18,623 bases of DNA. It comes from DASYPP01 sp036006525. Its GTDB lineage: Bacteria > Gemmatimonadota > Gemmatimonadetes > Gemmatimonadales > GWC2-71-9. The stretch lies in the NCBI GenBank assembly GCA_036006525.1, contig DASYPP010000096.1, positions 1-18,623 on the forward strand, written 5' to 3'. A model generated the notes under the pieces. That model ran no database searches. It was not told the origin of the DNA and saw only the letters and a list, made by a program, of their open reading frames with translations. A program made the translations under genes and the position numbers. Shown one piece after another: positions 8,001 to 15,667 of this stretch (position 1 is its first letter; the number at the start of each line of letters is the position of its first letter).

Positions 8001-10277
8001 TTCACCACGGCCACCGCGCCGGTGATCATCGGGACGTACAGTGTCGGGACCACGACCTATACCGGGACTGGGATGAGTTTCCCGGTGCTGTCCTATACCA
8101 ACATGGTGCTGACCGGTGACGGATCGCCGGCGGGGAACCTGACGCTGACGGGCAGTCTCACCGTCTCGAACACCGGGGCGAACTTCACCGTGGGGGGCCG
8201 GACTCTCGCCCTTGGTGGCGACCTGGTGGTGACCAGCAACGGCGTGGTCACCATGACCAACGCCGCCGACCAGGTGACGGTCACCGGGAACGCGACGTTC
8301 CAGGGCGGAGACGAGACCGGCTTATTGAGTGCCGGGACGCTCACGGTGAAGGGGAACTTTGCGCAGCACAACGGCAATGCCAACGCCTTTGCCGCCAGCG
8401 GGACGCTCGTGGTACTCAACGGGACCACCCAGCAGAGCGTGACCTTCGACTTCCCGGGGGCGGGCACCAGCCGGTTCCAGAACCTCACGGTGAACAACCC
8501 GGCCGGGATCAAGCTCACCACCACCGGGTTCGTGAACGGCAGCGTTGCGATCAACGGGGCCACCCCGCTCACCGATAACGGCGGGCAGACCCTGACCGTG
8601 GCGGGTCAGCTGACCAGCGCCGCCGCCAGCAGCGTCACGCTGAACGGCCTCACCACGGCCACCGCGCCGGTGATCGGGGGCAGCTACAACGTGGGCACGA
8701 CGACCTACACGGGGACCGGGATGAGTTTCCCGGTGCTGCCCTATACCAACATGGTGCTGACCGGTGACGGATCGCCGGCGGGGAACCTGACGCTGACGGG
8801 CAGTCTCACCGTCACGAACACCGGGGCGAACTTCACCGTGGGGGGCCGGACCCTCGCCCTTGGTGGCGACCTGGTGGTGACCAGCAACGGCCTGGTCACC
8901 ATGACCAACGCCGCCGACCAGGTGACGGTCACCGGGAACGCGACGTTCCAGGGTGGGGACGAAACCAATTCCCTCACCGCGGGCACCCTGACGGTCAAGG
9001 GCAACTTCGCTCAACACAACGGGAATGCCAACGCCTTCGCCGCGAGCGGCACCGCGGTGGTGCTGAACGGGACCAGCCAGCAGGCGGTGCAGTTTGATTT
9101 CCCGGGCAGCGGCAACAGCCGATTCCAGAATCTGACGATCAACAACCCGGCCGGGGTCAAGCTTACCTCGAACGGATTCGTGAACGGCAGCATGACGGTC
9201 ACCGGAGCCACCCCACTCAGCGATAACGGCGGGCAGACCCTGACCGTGGCGGGCCCGCTGAGCACGGCGGCCGGCAGCAGCGTGACATTAACCAACTTCA
9301 CGACCGCCTCTGCGCCGGTGATCGGCGGCAGTTACAGTGTCGGGACCACGACCTATACCGGCACCGGAATGGGCTTCCCGGTGCTGCCCTACACCAATGT
9401 GGTCGTGATCGGCGACGGATCGCCCGCCGGCAACCTTACGCTGACCGGGACGCTCACGGTCACCAATACCGGCGCCAACTTCAGCGTGGGAGGCCGGACC
9501 CTCACCCTTGGTGGCGACCTGATGGTGACCGCCAACGCGCTCTTCACTATGACCAGTGGTGCCGACCAGGTGACGGTAACGGGCAACGCCACCTTCCAGG
9601 GCGGGGACGAGACCGGGTTGCTGAGTGCGGGCACTCTGACCATCAAGGGGAACTTTGCCCAGCACAACGGGAATGCCAACGCCTTTGCGGCCAGCGGGAC
9701 CCACAAAGTGGTCCTTAACGGCGTCTCACCGCAGACGGTGACCTTCGACTTCCCGGGCGTCGGCACCAGTCACTTCCAGAGCCTGGACGTCACCTCCAAC
9801 ACCGGCGGCATTACCATCACGACCGCGGTGTTCGTCAACCTCCAGCTGATCTCCGGCGTCGGACCCGGCGCTCCGCCCAAGATCAGCGGCGGCGGCAACG
9901 TCCTGACGACCGTGTCGGGCGCCGTTGCCCGGTTGGTGCTCGATCACACTCAGCTGGTCGTGAACGAGCAGGGTAGCGGCCATGCCCAGCAATTCGACAA
10001 CATGACCTTCCAGAATTTCCCGACCACCGCCACCGGGGAGATCCTGTTCAACGTCACTGCCGTGGGCGGCGCAGCGGCGGCGCGAACCATTACCGTAAAC
10101 ACCACGACGGTACAGACCTCGCTCGGTACCGGTGGTCTCTATGTTAAAGCCGTCTCCAGCAACGGGTTCGGCTTGAACGTCGTCATGAGCGGGTCGAACG
10201 ACGCCACCGGCGGCCCCTCCCGCAGCAACCCGCCGTTTGGCCAGACCGTGGCCGGAGCCACGATCATCTGGCAGTAG
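5058..10277 (+). CDS. Giant beta-strand-repeat lipoprotein A (1739 aa)
   Basis: The GTG start has a weak GGTGA upstream. The signal peptide MKLVRIAGMLLCSVLLTTC gives a lipobox with acylated Cys19, with Thr rather than Gly/Ala/Ser at -1. Residues about 30-130 form an N-terminal domain shared with the next gene (LPIDHIHAVVVR, AAESLDVTLELLSG). Residues about 135-233 resemble a Big2 Ig-like domain (VSWSSADTNIAKVNGAGVV). Modules open at Trp242 and Trp557 (WTG...DW...GNW), the first closing with GGAVVNW. From residue 609 come four full repeats of 215-216 aa (609, 824, 1040, 1256) and a partial fifth (1472). Each carries ATFQGGDETG, FAQHNG.ANAFAASG, FDFPG..NSRFQNLTV and TTTYTG. A C-terminal domain (about 1620-1739) ends in IIWQ. 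The composition is Gly/Thr/Asn/Val-rich with few Lys. It is probably a long, fibrous, cell-surface protein. An adhesion or matrix role is inference, and no enzymatic or sorting domain is seen. Confidence 0.88.
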   Translation: MKLVRIAGMLLCSVLLTTCSGDTPGGPSSGPVMGTVTAAPVFPGGGFFGANLPIDHIHAVVVRLPSTAIIDTAAPFDPNLDRLRLTLPVLLKAAAESLDVTLELLSGTQVLFSGTHRLEAHAGPPSSTPPPPLPLVYVGPGSQVAALFLAPGDSSLTQGDSLPMRITGEDANQLPVSAFYVSWSSADTNIAKVNGAGVVHGLANGLAYIRARTPATVTFPQGVVESTSVFVQSAAGGGVETWTGAVSSDWNTGGNWNPAVVPSGTDSVIVPAATNHPTLLASVVVGAVHVAGGILELNGQVMVVARTFATSGNGILLMTNPADALSVQGDAIFNGGNELGSMSAGLLVVNGDLNQQNSTSNDSFHPSGTQITELTGSTPAVFFASPGIVPGSSHFQDLIWTPPGAGVLTLGSDAFAHGTFSVPSSATVTGGRVLSAGDVLSLGTLTFDNVRLIVDQAAGGPLTLGNLTFQNQSPTAVQLQINHPGTGSPFTLNNLTFSTTPTTGFYLGATDLNPSDGQPLTLDFQNPVPANPGAFVQTTGGAVVNWPLPAPGQTRIWTGSADTDWSNGGNWSPAGAPSATDTVIVGAAGNLPLLSTSVTVATLTVTGTGGNVTLNGHTLDIAGDLVVTSNAVLTMTNAADQVTVGGNATFQGGDETGLLSAGTLTVKGNFAQHNGNANAFAASGTAVVLDGGSQQTVIFDFPGAGNSRFQNLTVTNAAGIKLNTNVVIGGTFIVNGTTPVTDNGGQTLTVLGLLTASNNSSLTLAGFSTPTAPVIGGTYNVTTTTYTGNLTIPSLAYGNLVVSGVGTVSANFGALGNITVSGSGGDLVVNGHTVSTVGNFTVTNGALLTMTNPADQLQVFGAATFQGGDETGHLTAGTIILNGDFAQHNGSANAFAASGTLVVMNGTSQQGVVFDFPGSGNSRFQNLTVNNPAGIQFNTNAVVNGNLTANGPTPITHGGAFTLTVAGALSTVAGSSVTLNGFTTATAPVIIGTYSVGTTTYTGTGMSFPVLSYTNMVLTGDGSPAGNLTLTGSLTVSNTGANFTVGGRTLALGGDLVVTSNGVVTMTNAADQVTVTGNATFQGGDETGLLSAGTLTVKGNFAQHNGNANAFAASGTLVVLNGTTQQSVTFDFPGAGTSRFQNLTVNNPAGIKLTTTGFVNGSVAINGATPLTDNGGQTLTVAGQLTSAAASSVTLNGLTTATAPVIGGSYNVGTTTYTGTGMSFPVLPYTNMVLTGDGSPAGNLTLTGSLTVTNTGANFTVGGRTLALGGDLVVTSNGLVTMTNAADQVTVTGNATFQGGDETNSLTAGTLTVKGNFAQHNGNANAFAASGTAVVLNGTSQQAVQFDFPGSGNSRFQNLTINNPAGVKLTSNGFVNGSMTVTGATPLSDNGGQTLTVAGPLSTAAGSSVTLTNFTTASAPVIGGSYSVGTTTYTGTGMGFPVLPYTNVVVIGDGSPAGNLTLTGTLTVTNTGANFSVGGRTLTLGGDLMVTANALFTMTSGADQVTVTGNATFQGGDETGLLSAGTLTIKGNFAQHNGNANAFAASGTHKVVLNGVSPQTVTFDFPGVGTSHFQSLDVTSNTGGITITTAVFVNLQLISGVGPGAPPKISGGGNVLTTVSGAVARLVLDHTQLVVNEQGSGHAQQFDNMTFQNFPTTATGEILFNVTAVGGAAAARTITVNTTTVQTSLGTGGLYVKAVSSNGFGLNVVMSGSNDATGGPSRSNPPFGQTVAGATIIWQ
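6882..9836 (+). repeat. Intragenic tandem repeats: four full units of 645-648 bp plus a partial fifth
   Basis: Unit starts, set at the Gly codon of the G.N...GHT/GRT motif, are 6882, 7527, 8175, 8823 and 9471. Spacings are 645, 648, 648 and 648 bp, all multiples of 3, so the reading frame is kept. The last unit is broken after about 365 bp, where the sequence passes into the C-terminal domain. Units 3 and 4 are the most alike. 8070-8305 and 8718-8953 differ at only about four positions, while units 1 and 2 are clearly more diverged. This graded divergence suggests stepwise duplication with recent exchange between neighbouring units. Confidence 0.9.
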
Positions 10278-10317
10278 CTCAAGCCAGCTTGCAACACCCT
10301 GTAGCGCATCTCCTCTA

Positions 10318-10346
10318 TTGACAGGCCCCTTCTCGACCTGCATATC
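10318..10346 (+). promoter_or_regulatory. Promoter of the second giant lipoprotein gene
   Basis: TTGACA (10318-10323), 17 nt and CATATC (10341-10346) lie in the 93-bp spacer between the two giant genes. The context TATTGACAGGCCCC closely copies the promoter at 4967-4995. No convincing terminator for the upstream gene is seen in this spacer, so read-through as well as independent initiation is possible. Confidence 0.55.
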
Positions 10347-10370
10347 TCCTCAACTTACTTCAATGGATTA

Positions 10371-13300
10371 ATGATCCGGCACGGTGGGTCCCTTCGTGGA
10401 GCCTTCTCGCCGGCGGCAATGCTACGAGCCGTCGGCGCTGTGCTATTGACGCTTGGTGTGGTCACTTGCCGGGACCAGCCTGGCGGGCCGAGCCCGATGC
10501 TGGGAAGTGTCTCGGTCAACCCGGTCTTTCCGTCCGGTGGCCAGTTTGTTGGCGGAAACCTGCCGATTGACCACGTGCATGCCGTTGTGGTGCGTCCTTC
10601 CGATCCTACCCCGCCGCTCAAGGACGTCGTCGTTCCGTTCAATCTCAATGCCGACCAGCTCCAGCTGAAACTGCAGTCCCTCCAGCTGGAGAGCGCCGCC
10701 GAATCGCTGGACGTCACCATCGAGCTGCTGAGCGGGAGTACGGTCCTGTTCAGCGGGACCCAGCGGGTCGAGGCCACGAGCGGCCCCACGCCGACGCCCG
10801 CGCCGCCGCTTCCGCTGACGTTCGTCGGCCCCGGTTCACAGCTGACCGCGCTGTTCCTCGCGCCGCTGGACTCCACGCTGACCCGGGGCGACAACCTGCC
10901 TATGCGGGTGAGCGCTGAAGACGCCAACCAGCTGCCGGTCACCTCGTTTTACGTATCGTGGAGCAGCAGCGACACCAACATCGCCCGGGTCAACGGCGAC
11001 GGCGTGGTGACAGGCAAGGTGCCGCGCGGCACGATCTACGTCCGGGCGCGGACGCCGGCGACCGTCCAGGTCCCGGCGGGCGTCGTGGAGAGCACCACCG
11101 TCACCCTGGTGCCCGTGCCCGCCGCGCTGCAGAAGGTGAGTGGCGATCTCCAGGGCGCGGCGCCGGGCCAGCCGCTGCCCCAGCCGCTGGTGGTGCGGGT
11201 GGTCGCGAGCGACCAGTTGGGGGTTTCGGGAGTGACCGTAACCTTCACCCCGCCCGCCGGTGGCAGCGTCTTACCCACCTCCGCGGTGACCGATGTGAAT
11301 GGCCTGGCCCAGACCACGGCCACCATGCCGCCCACCGGCAGCACCCAGGTCAGCTTCACGGCCCAGGTCACCGGGCTCTCGTCGGTCAGCTTCGGGGCCA
11401 ACTTCCAGGCGCCCCCGTCCCATACCTGGACCGGCAGCATCGATGCCGACTGGGAAAACCCCAGCAACTGGAGCATCGGCACCGTGCCGACCGGCACCGA
11501 TGACGTGCTGATCCCGGCGGGCACCCCGAACGATCCGATTATCAGCACCTCCGTCGCAGTCCACGACCTGATCATCCAGTCCGGCGCGACGCTCACCACG
11601 AATGACATCCAGGTGACGGTGAACGGCAGCCTGGACGCCAGCGGCAACCTGGTCGGCTGCTGCAAGGATGACATCCAACTGACCGGCGTGGGCACCCTGC
11701 GGGGCAATTTCGATCAGGTGTTCATCGATGTGTCGGCCGGGGCGGTGGTGACGCTGAATGGGACTGTCGTCGCGACCAACAGCGATGTCCAGGTGCTCGG
11801 TGGCCTGATCCTCGGCGGCCATACCCTGGACATCGGCACCGGCAACTTCAGCACCGCCAACGGCACCGGCCTGCTCACGATGATCAATGCCGCGGATTTG
11901 TTGGTCGCCGGTCCGACGACGTTCGCTGGCGGTGACGAGACCGGTAAGCTCACCGCCGGCCTGGTCAACGTCAGCGGCAGCTTCGACCAGTTCGGTACGC
12001 CGCTCAGCTTCGCGGCCAGCGGGAACCACACGGTCCAGTCGACGGGCTCAGGCATCCAGACGATCACCTTCGCGGACCCGGCGACCTCCCACTTCCAGAA
12101 CATCGTGGTCGGCAACACCGCGGGTGGCAGCACCCTGGGCAGCGATTTCACCATTGCCGGCGTTGCCGGGTTCGCCAACGGAACCATTCCACGGATCATC
12201 CACGGCGCCGGGCACACCCTGACCATGCTGAATCTGCGCATGGACCTGCTGACCCTGGACGACCTGCTGGTGGTGGGCGGGCCGGCCATCACCCAGTTCG
12301 ACCGCGTCACCTTCAGCAACACCTCGGCCACGGCAACCGCGCTTACCATCGTGCATCCGGGTGCCGCGACGCCGTTCACCTTCAACGACCTGATTTTCCA
12401 GGTGACGCCCAGCAGCGGCCTGTACATGAGCGTCACTGACAACGCCGCGGATGCCAACGTCCTGACGATCAACCTGGTCAACCCGACGCCGGCCACTCCG
12501 GGCGGCTTCCTGCAGACCGCGGGCGGCGCCGTGGTGAACTGGCCGGCGGTGGGGGGTGGTTCGGCCACCTGGACCGGCACCGTAAACAGTGACTGGTTCG
12601 TGGCGGGCAACTGGAGCACCAACCAGGTACCAACCAGCGGCGACGACGTGGTGATTCCCGTGACCGCCGTGCAACCGGTCCTTTCGGCAGCTGCCTCAGT
12701 TCGAGACCTCTCGGTCAACGGCACCGCGGTCCTGGATCTCGGTACCTTCGACCTTACGGCGACGGGGAACGTCAGCGCGTCCGGTAGCATTGTGGGCGGC
12801 CGGGTCATTCTGGTCACCGACGGCGCCCAGGTGAACGGCAACTTCGCTTCCCTGCTCGTCCAGCTGGGTACCCGGTTCGAGTCGGCGTCCGTCTCCGGGC
12901 CTCTCTTCGTGGGCATCCTGCTCGAGGTAGCCCGTGGCCAGTTCCACGTTGGTGCTCAGACCGTCACCACGGCCCAGTTCGTTACCAGCAACGAAGGCAT
13001 GTTGGGGATGACCAATGCGGCCGGTGTCCTCGATGTCGGCGGCGATGCGACTTTCGCGGGAGAGGATCCGACCGGTATCCTGACCGCGGGTGTCATCAAG
13101 GTAGGCGGCGACTTCACCCAGGTTGCGGTGGTTACGCAGGGCAGTTTCGTCGCCACCGGCAGCAACAAAGTGCAACTGGTGGGCAACGCCGCACAGCAGG
13201 TGAGCTTCACCTCTCCGGGGACGACCCAGTCCCGGTTCCAGGACCTGGAAATTCTCAATGCCAGCGGCAGCATCACCTTTGCGACCGATGCCGCGGTCAA

Positions 13301-15275
13301 CGGCCAGCTCATCGCCCAGCTCGGTGCCGCCACCCTGGCCAGCACTGCGCGAACTCTGCAGATCGCGGGGACCAACCTCTCCAACGTGACATTCAATAAT
13401 CTCACGCCCGAAATCCTCGGTGGCACGGTAACCCAATTCGACAACGTCACCTTCAGCGGATTCCCGTCGACCGCGGTGGCCCTCCGGGTAACCCGGGCCA
13501 ATGGGACGTTCTCCTTCGACAATCTCAGCTTCACCACGGTTCCGACCACCGGGTTCTATCTGAGCGCGACCGATATCGATGGTGCCGCATCCGGCACGCT
13601 CACCATCAACATGGTGAACCCGACGCCGGCGACCCCGGGGACATTCGTTCAGACCAATGGTGGCGCGGTGGTGACCTGGCCGTTCGGCGGCGCGGGCATC
13701 ACCTGGACCGGCGCCACCAATACCGACTGGGATACGGGCAGCAACTGGACCGGCGGCGTCGTCCCCGGCTTCGCCGACAACGCCATTATTCCCTCGGGGC
13801 CGACCAACCAGCCGACCATCACCTCCGCGGCTGACGGGGTGAATGACCTGACGGTTCAGCCCGGCGCGACGATCACCATCGGGACCTCGGCGGGCCTCGC
13901 GGTGAATGGCAACGTGGACGCCTCGGGGACCATCACGTCCTCCACCGGGGTGCTGGTGCTCACCGGAACCGGCAAGACGGTCAAGGGGAACCTTCCCAAC
14001 CTCACGATACCGGGGACCTACAGCCTGGCCGGCAATGTCACGATCGGGCTGGGGAATGTCTTGACGGTTGCCGGCAACCCCGGGAGCCTGGCGCTCAACG
14101 GCCATACCCTGACTTCACCCGACTTCACCACATCCGCGTCGGGGACCCTGGTGATGACCAGCGCCACCGATTCGCTCATCATCAGCGGGTTCGCCTTCTT
14201 CGATGGCGGCAGTGAGAGCGGCAGCCTGACCGCCGGCGTCATCGTGAGCCAGGGCGACTTTCTCCAGGGCAGCAGCACCAGCCCATTCAGCTTTGCGGCC
14301 AGCCCGGGTCACAAAGTGGCGTTCGTCGGCCCGGTACAGCAGAACGTCACGTTCCTGGCTCCCGGCATTGGCAGCCAGTTCGGCACCCTCGAGGTGAGTG
14401 GGGCGGGCGGCGTCTTCCTGGGGAGCAATGTGCAGGTGTCTGCGGGCGGAATCACCATAACCCAGGGCTCGCTCGATGCCGGCGGCAACACACTCACGGA
14501 CCTGGGAACCCTGGTCACCAGCGGGTCCGGCGTCCTGGTCATGCAGTCAGCGAACGATTCGGTGCTGGTAAGCGGTGCTGGGATCTTCGGCGGCGGGAGT
14601 ACGGCCGGCGTGATGACCGATGGGGTGCTCAAGATCGGCGGCAGCTTCGCCCAGACAGCCGGAACCAGCAGCACCAGCTTCGCGGCCAGTGGGAATCACA
14701 AGACTCTGCTGGGAGCCGGAGGCGTGCGGGTGGTGAACTTCGCCTCCCCGGGCTCCGGTGCTGGTGGATCTCACTTTGCCAACCTCGATGTCACCACCGG
14801 TAGCGGCGGTCTCACCCTCCTGAACAACATCGTGGCGGATGGTGCTCTCATTTCCGCCCCGACCGGTACCGCGCCCACCATCACCGGCGGCGGCAAGACG
14901 GTGACCGCCATATCGCTCGCCGTGACTCGTGCCTCGGGGACCAGCCTGGTCCTGGATAACGCGCCGCTCATCGTCAACGAACAGGGAACCATTCGCACCC
15001 AGCAGTTCGACCGCGCGCTCTTCCAGGGGTTCGCCGCTTCGGCCACGCTGATGGACATGACGATGGTTGGAACCGCGCTGACGCCGAGGGCCGTCGGCTT
15101 CCAGGCGCCGTTCGTGCAGACGTCGGTCACCAACCTCTATGCCAAGCTGGTGAGCAGCAATGGACTAGGGATTACGGTCACCATCAGCGGCTCCAATGAT
15201 CCGACCGGGGGTCCGTCCAAGAGTAATCCACCCTTCGGCACCACGGTGAACGGTGCCCGGATCGTCTGGCAATAA
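10371..15275 (+). CDS. Giant beta-strand-repeat lipoprotein B (1634 aa), paralogue of A
   Basis: The ATG at 10371 gives a 33-residue signal ending in lipobox VVTC (Cys33). An internal ATG at 10419 would give the more typical 17-residue signal, and neither has a strong Shine-Dalgarno sequence. The shared N-terminal domain (LPIDHVHAVVVR, AAESLDVTIELLSG) and a Big2-like domain (VSWSSSDTNIARVNGDGVV) are followed by a Big1/invasin-type Ig domain at about 250-345 (VTVTFTPPAGGSVLPTS..TDVNGLAQTTATMP), which A lacks. Three modules open at Trp353, Trp734 and Trp1112 (about 380-aa spacing). Each opens with WTG...DW...NW and holds one or two copies of the GGDETG.L.AG-type motif. The first two close with GGAVVNW/GGAVVTW. 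The C-terminal 110 residues match A and end in IVWQ. B's modules are diverged from one another, whereas A has one module inflated by near-identical repeats. It is probably surface-exposed, and function is not known. Confidence 0.87.
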   Translation: MIRHGGSLRGAFSPAAMLRAVGAVLLTLGVVTCRDQPGGPSPMLGSVSVNPVFPSGGQFVGGNLPIDHVHAVVVRPSDPTPPLKDVVVPFNLNADQLQLKLQSLQLESAAESLDVTIELLSGSTVLFSGTQRVEATSGPTPTPAPPLPLTFVGPGSQLTALFLAPLDSTLTRGDNLPMRVSAEDANQLPVTSFYVSWSSSDTNIARVNGDGVVTGKVPRGTIYVRARTPATVQVPAGVVESTTVTLVPVPAALQKVSGDLQGAAPGQPLPQPLVVRVVASDQLGVSGVTVTFTPPAGGSVLPTSAVTDVNGLAQTTATMPPTGSTQVSFTAQVTGLSSVSFGANFQAPPSHTWTGSIDADWENPSNWSIGTVPTGTDDVLIPAGTPNDPIISTSVAVHDLIIQSGATLTTNDIQVTVNGSLDASGNLVGCCKDDIQLTGVGTLRGNFDQVFIDVSAGAVVTLNGTVVATNSDVQVLGGLILGGHTLDIGTGNFSTANGTGLLTMINAADLLVAGPTTFAGGDETGKLTAGLVNVSGSFDQFGTPLSFAASGNHTVQSTGSGIQTITFADPATSHFQNIVVGNTAGGSTLGSDFTIAGVAGFANGTIPRIIHGAGHTLTMLNLRMDLLTLDDLLVVGGPAITQFDRVTFSNTSATATALTIVHPGAATPFTFNDLIFQVTPSSGLYMSVTDNAADANVLTINLVNPTPATPGGFLQTAGGAVVNWPAVGGGSATWTGTVNSDWFVAGNWSTNQVPTSGDDVVIPVTAVQPVLSAAASVRDLSVNGTAVLDLGTFDLTATGNVSASGSIVGGRVILVTDGAQVNGNFASLLVQLGTRFESASVSGPLFVGILLEVARGQFHVGAQTVTTAQFVTSNEGMLGMTNAAGVLDVGGDATFAGEDPTGILTAGVIKVGGDFTQVAVVTQGSFVATGSNKVQLVGNAAQQVSFTSPGTTQSRFQDLEILNASGSITFATDAAVNGQLIAQLGAATLASTARTLQIAGTNLSNVTFNNLTPEILGGTVTQFDNVTFSGFPSTAVALRVTRANGTFSFDNLSFTTVPTTGFYLSATDIDGAASGTLTINMVNPTPATPGTFVQTNGGAVVTWPFGGAGITWTGATNTDWDTGSNWTGGVVPGFADNAIIPSGPTNQPTITSAADGVNDLTVQPGATITIGTSAGLAVNGNVDASGTITSSTGVLVLTGTGKTVKGNLPNLTIPGTYSLAGNVTIGLGNVLTVAGNPGSLALNGHTLTSPDFTTSASGTLVMTSATDSLIISGFAFFDGGSESGSLTAGVIVSQGDFLQGSSTSPFSFAASPGHKVAFVGPVQQNVTFLAPGIGSQFGTLEVSGAGGVFLGSNVQVSAGGITITQGSLDAGGNTLTDLGTLVTSGSGVLVMQSANDSVLVSGAGIFGGGSTAGVMTDGVLKIGGSFAQTAGTSSTSFAASGNHKTLLGAGGVRVVNFASPGSGAGGSHFANLDVTTGSGGLTLLNNIVADGALISAPTGTAPTITGGGKTVTAISLAVTRASGTSLVLDNAPLIVNEQGTIRTQQFDRALFQGFAASATLMDMTMVGTALTPRAVGFQAPFVQTSVTNLYAKLVSSNGLGITVTISGSNDPTGGPSKSNPPFGTTVNGARIVWQ

Positions 15276-15322
15276 TCGGTGTGATCTTCCGCACGGCGAG
15301 ATCCTCTTGTCACTGACATTTC

Positions 15323-15335
15323 TTGACTGTGTCAA
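15323..15335. promoter_or_regulatory. Small inverted repeat just upstream of the DUF6496-like gene
   Basis: TTGAC-TGT-GTCAA is a perfect 5-bp-armed palindrome 14 nt before the start codon at 15350 and directly before its AGGAG ribosome binding site. It could be an operator or a translation-affecting hairpin. At this length chance is possible. No convincing promoter for the gene was found. Confidence 0.25.
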
Positions 15336-15349
15336 ACAGGAGTGTGAGC

Positions 15350-15565
15350 ATGACGGCCAGGAAGAAATCGACCCGCTACGGCAAGGCGGCGTCGAAGCGG
15401 GTGGAGAGCGCGATGCGGCGCAGAAAGAAGGGCACCCTGCGGTCCGGCCCGGGCGGGAAGGGAGGCAGGGTGAAGAGCCGGAAACAGGCGATCGCCATCG
15501 GACTCTCGGAGGCGAGAAAGAAGGGAGCCAAGGTGCCGGCGCGGCGGTCCGCCCGGAGCCGGTAG
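15350..15565 (+). CDS. DUF6496-like small basic protein
   Basis: This 71-aa protein starts at ATG 15350, with AGGAG at 15338-15342 (7-nt spacing). The sequence is extremely basic, with 26 Lys/Arg and 2 acidic residues. It has the recognisable pattern RYGK.ASKRVESAMRR.KKGTL followed by SRKQAIAIGLSEARKKGAKV, as in the widespread small DUF6496 proteins of unknown function. The SRKQAIAIGLSEAR stretch is the most conserved element in what I recall of the family. The charge suggests binding to nucleic acid or another polyanion, which is inference. It lies between the giant lipoprotein genes and groESL with no sign of coupling to either. A start at 15323 upstream is possible but lacks a binding site. 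Confidence 0.82.
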   Translation: MTARKKSTRYGKAASKRVESAMRRRKKGTLRSGPGGKGGRVKSRKQAIAIGLSEARKKGAKVPARRSARSR

Positions 15566-15573
15566 GAGTGAGA

Positions 15574-15667
15574 GATTGAAGGGATTGAGGGGATTGAGGT
15601 TGCGGAAATTCGCCCCCCGTCCTACAATCCCTTCAATGCCTTCAACCCCCCCAATCCCTTCAATCCC
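15574..15667. repeat. Inverted repeat with 9-nt tandem arms (GGGATTGAA type)
   Basis: The left arm (15574-15599) is three GATTGAAGG/GATTGAGGG units. The right arm (15625-15667) is about five reverse-complement units (CAATCCCTT, CAACCCCCC). The arms can pair, with a centre of about 25 nt. The right arm ends directly at the ATG at 15668, so the leader of that gene consists of repeat sequence and has no Shine-Dalgarno motif. The unit resembles the ATTGAAG unit at 344-424, so the two sites may belong to one family. Confidence 0.75.

Noticed and set aside
6882..9836. 648-bp repeats as mobile elements or tandem insertion sequences
   Set aside because: They are in frame, have no inverted ends or transposase, and encode a continuous repeat protein.
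10160..10277. C-terminal domain of the giant proteins as a type IX secretion or PEP-CTERM sorting signal
   Set aside because: No terminal hydrophobic helix with a basic tail, no PEP motif, and no recognisable T9SS C-terminal pattern. The lipobox already explains export.
10280..10291. CAAGCCAGCTTG as terminator of giant gene A
   Set aside because: The stem is only 4-5 bp with an overly tight loop and no T tract, too weak to call.
5433..15133. Many long minus-strand frames opposite the giant lipoprotein genes (for example 5433-6716 and 12696-14105)
   Set aside because: They recur with the same period as the plus-strand repeats, lack ribosome binding sites, and have compositions expected from antisense of Gly/Thr/Val-rich coding sequence.
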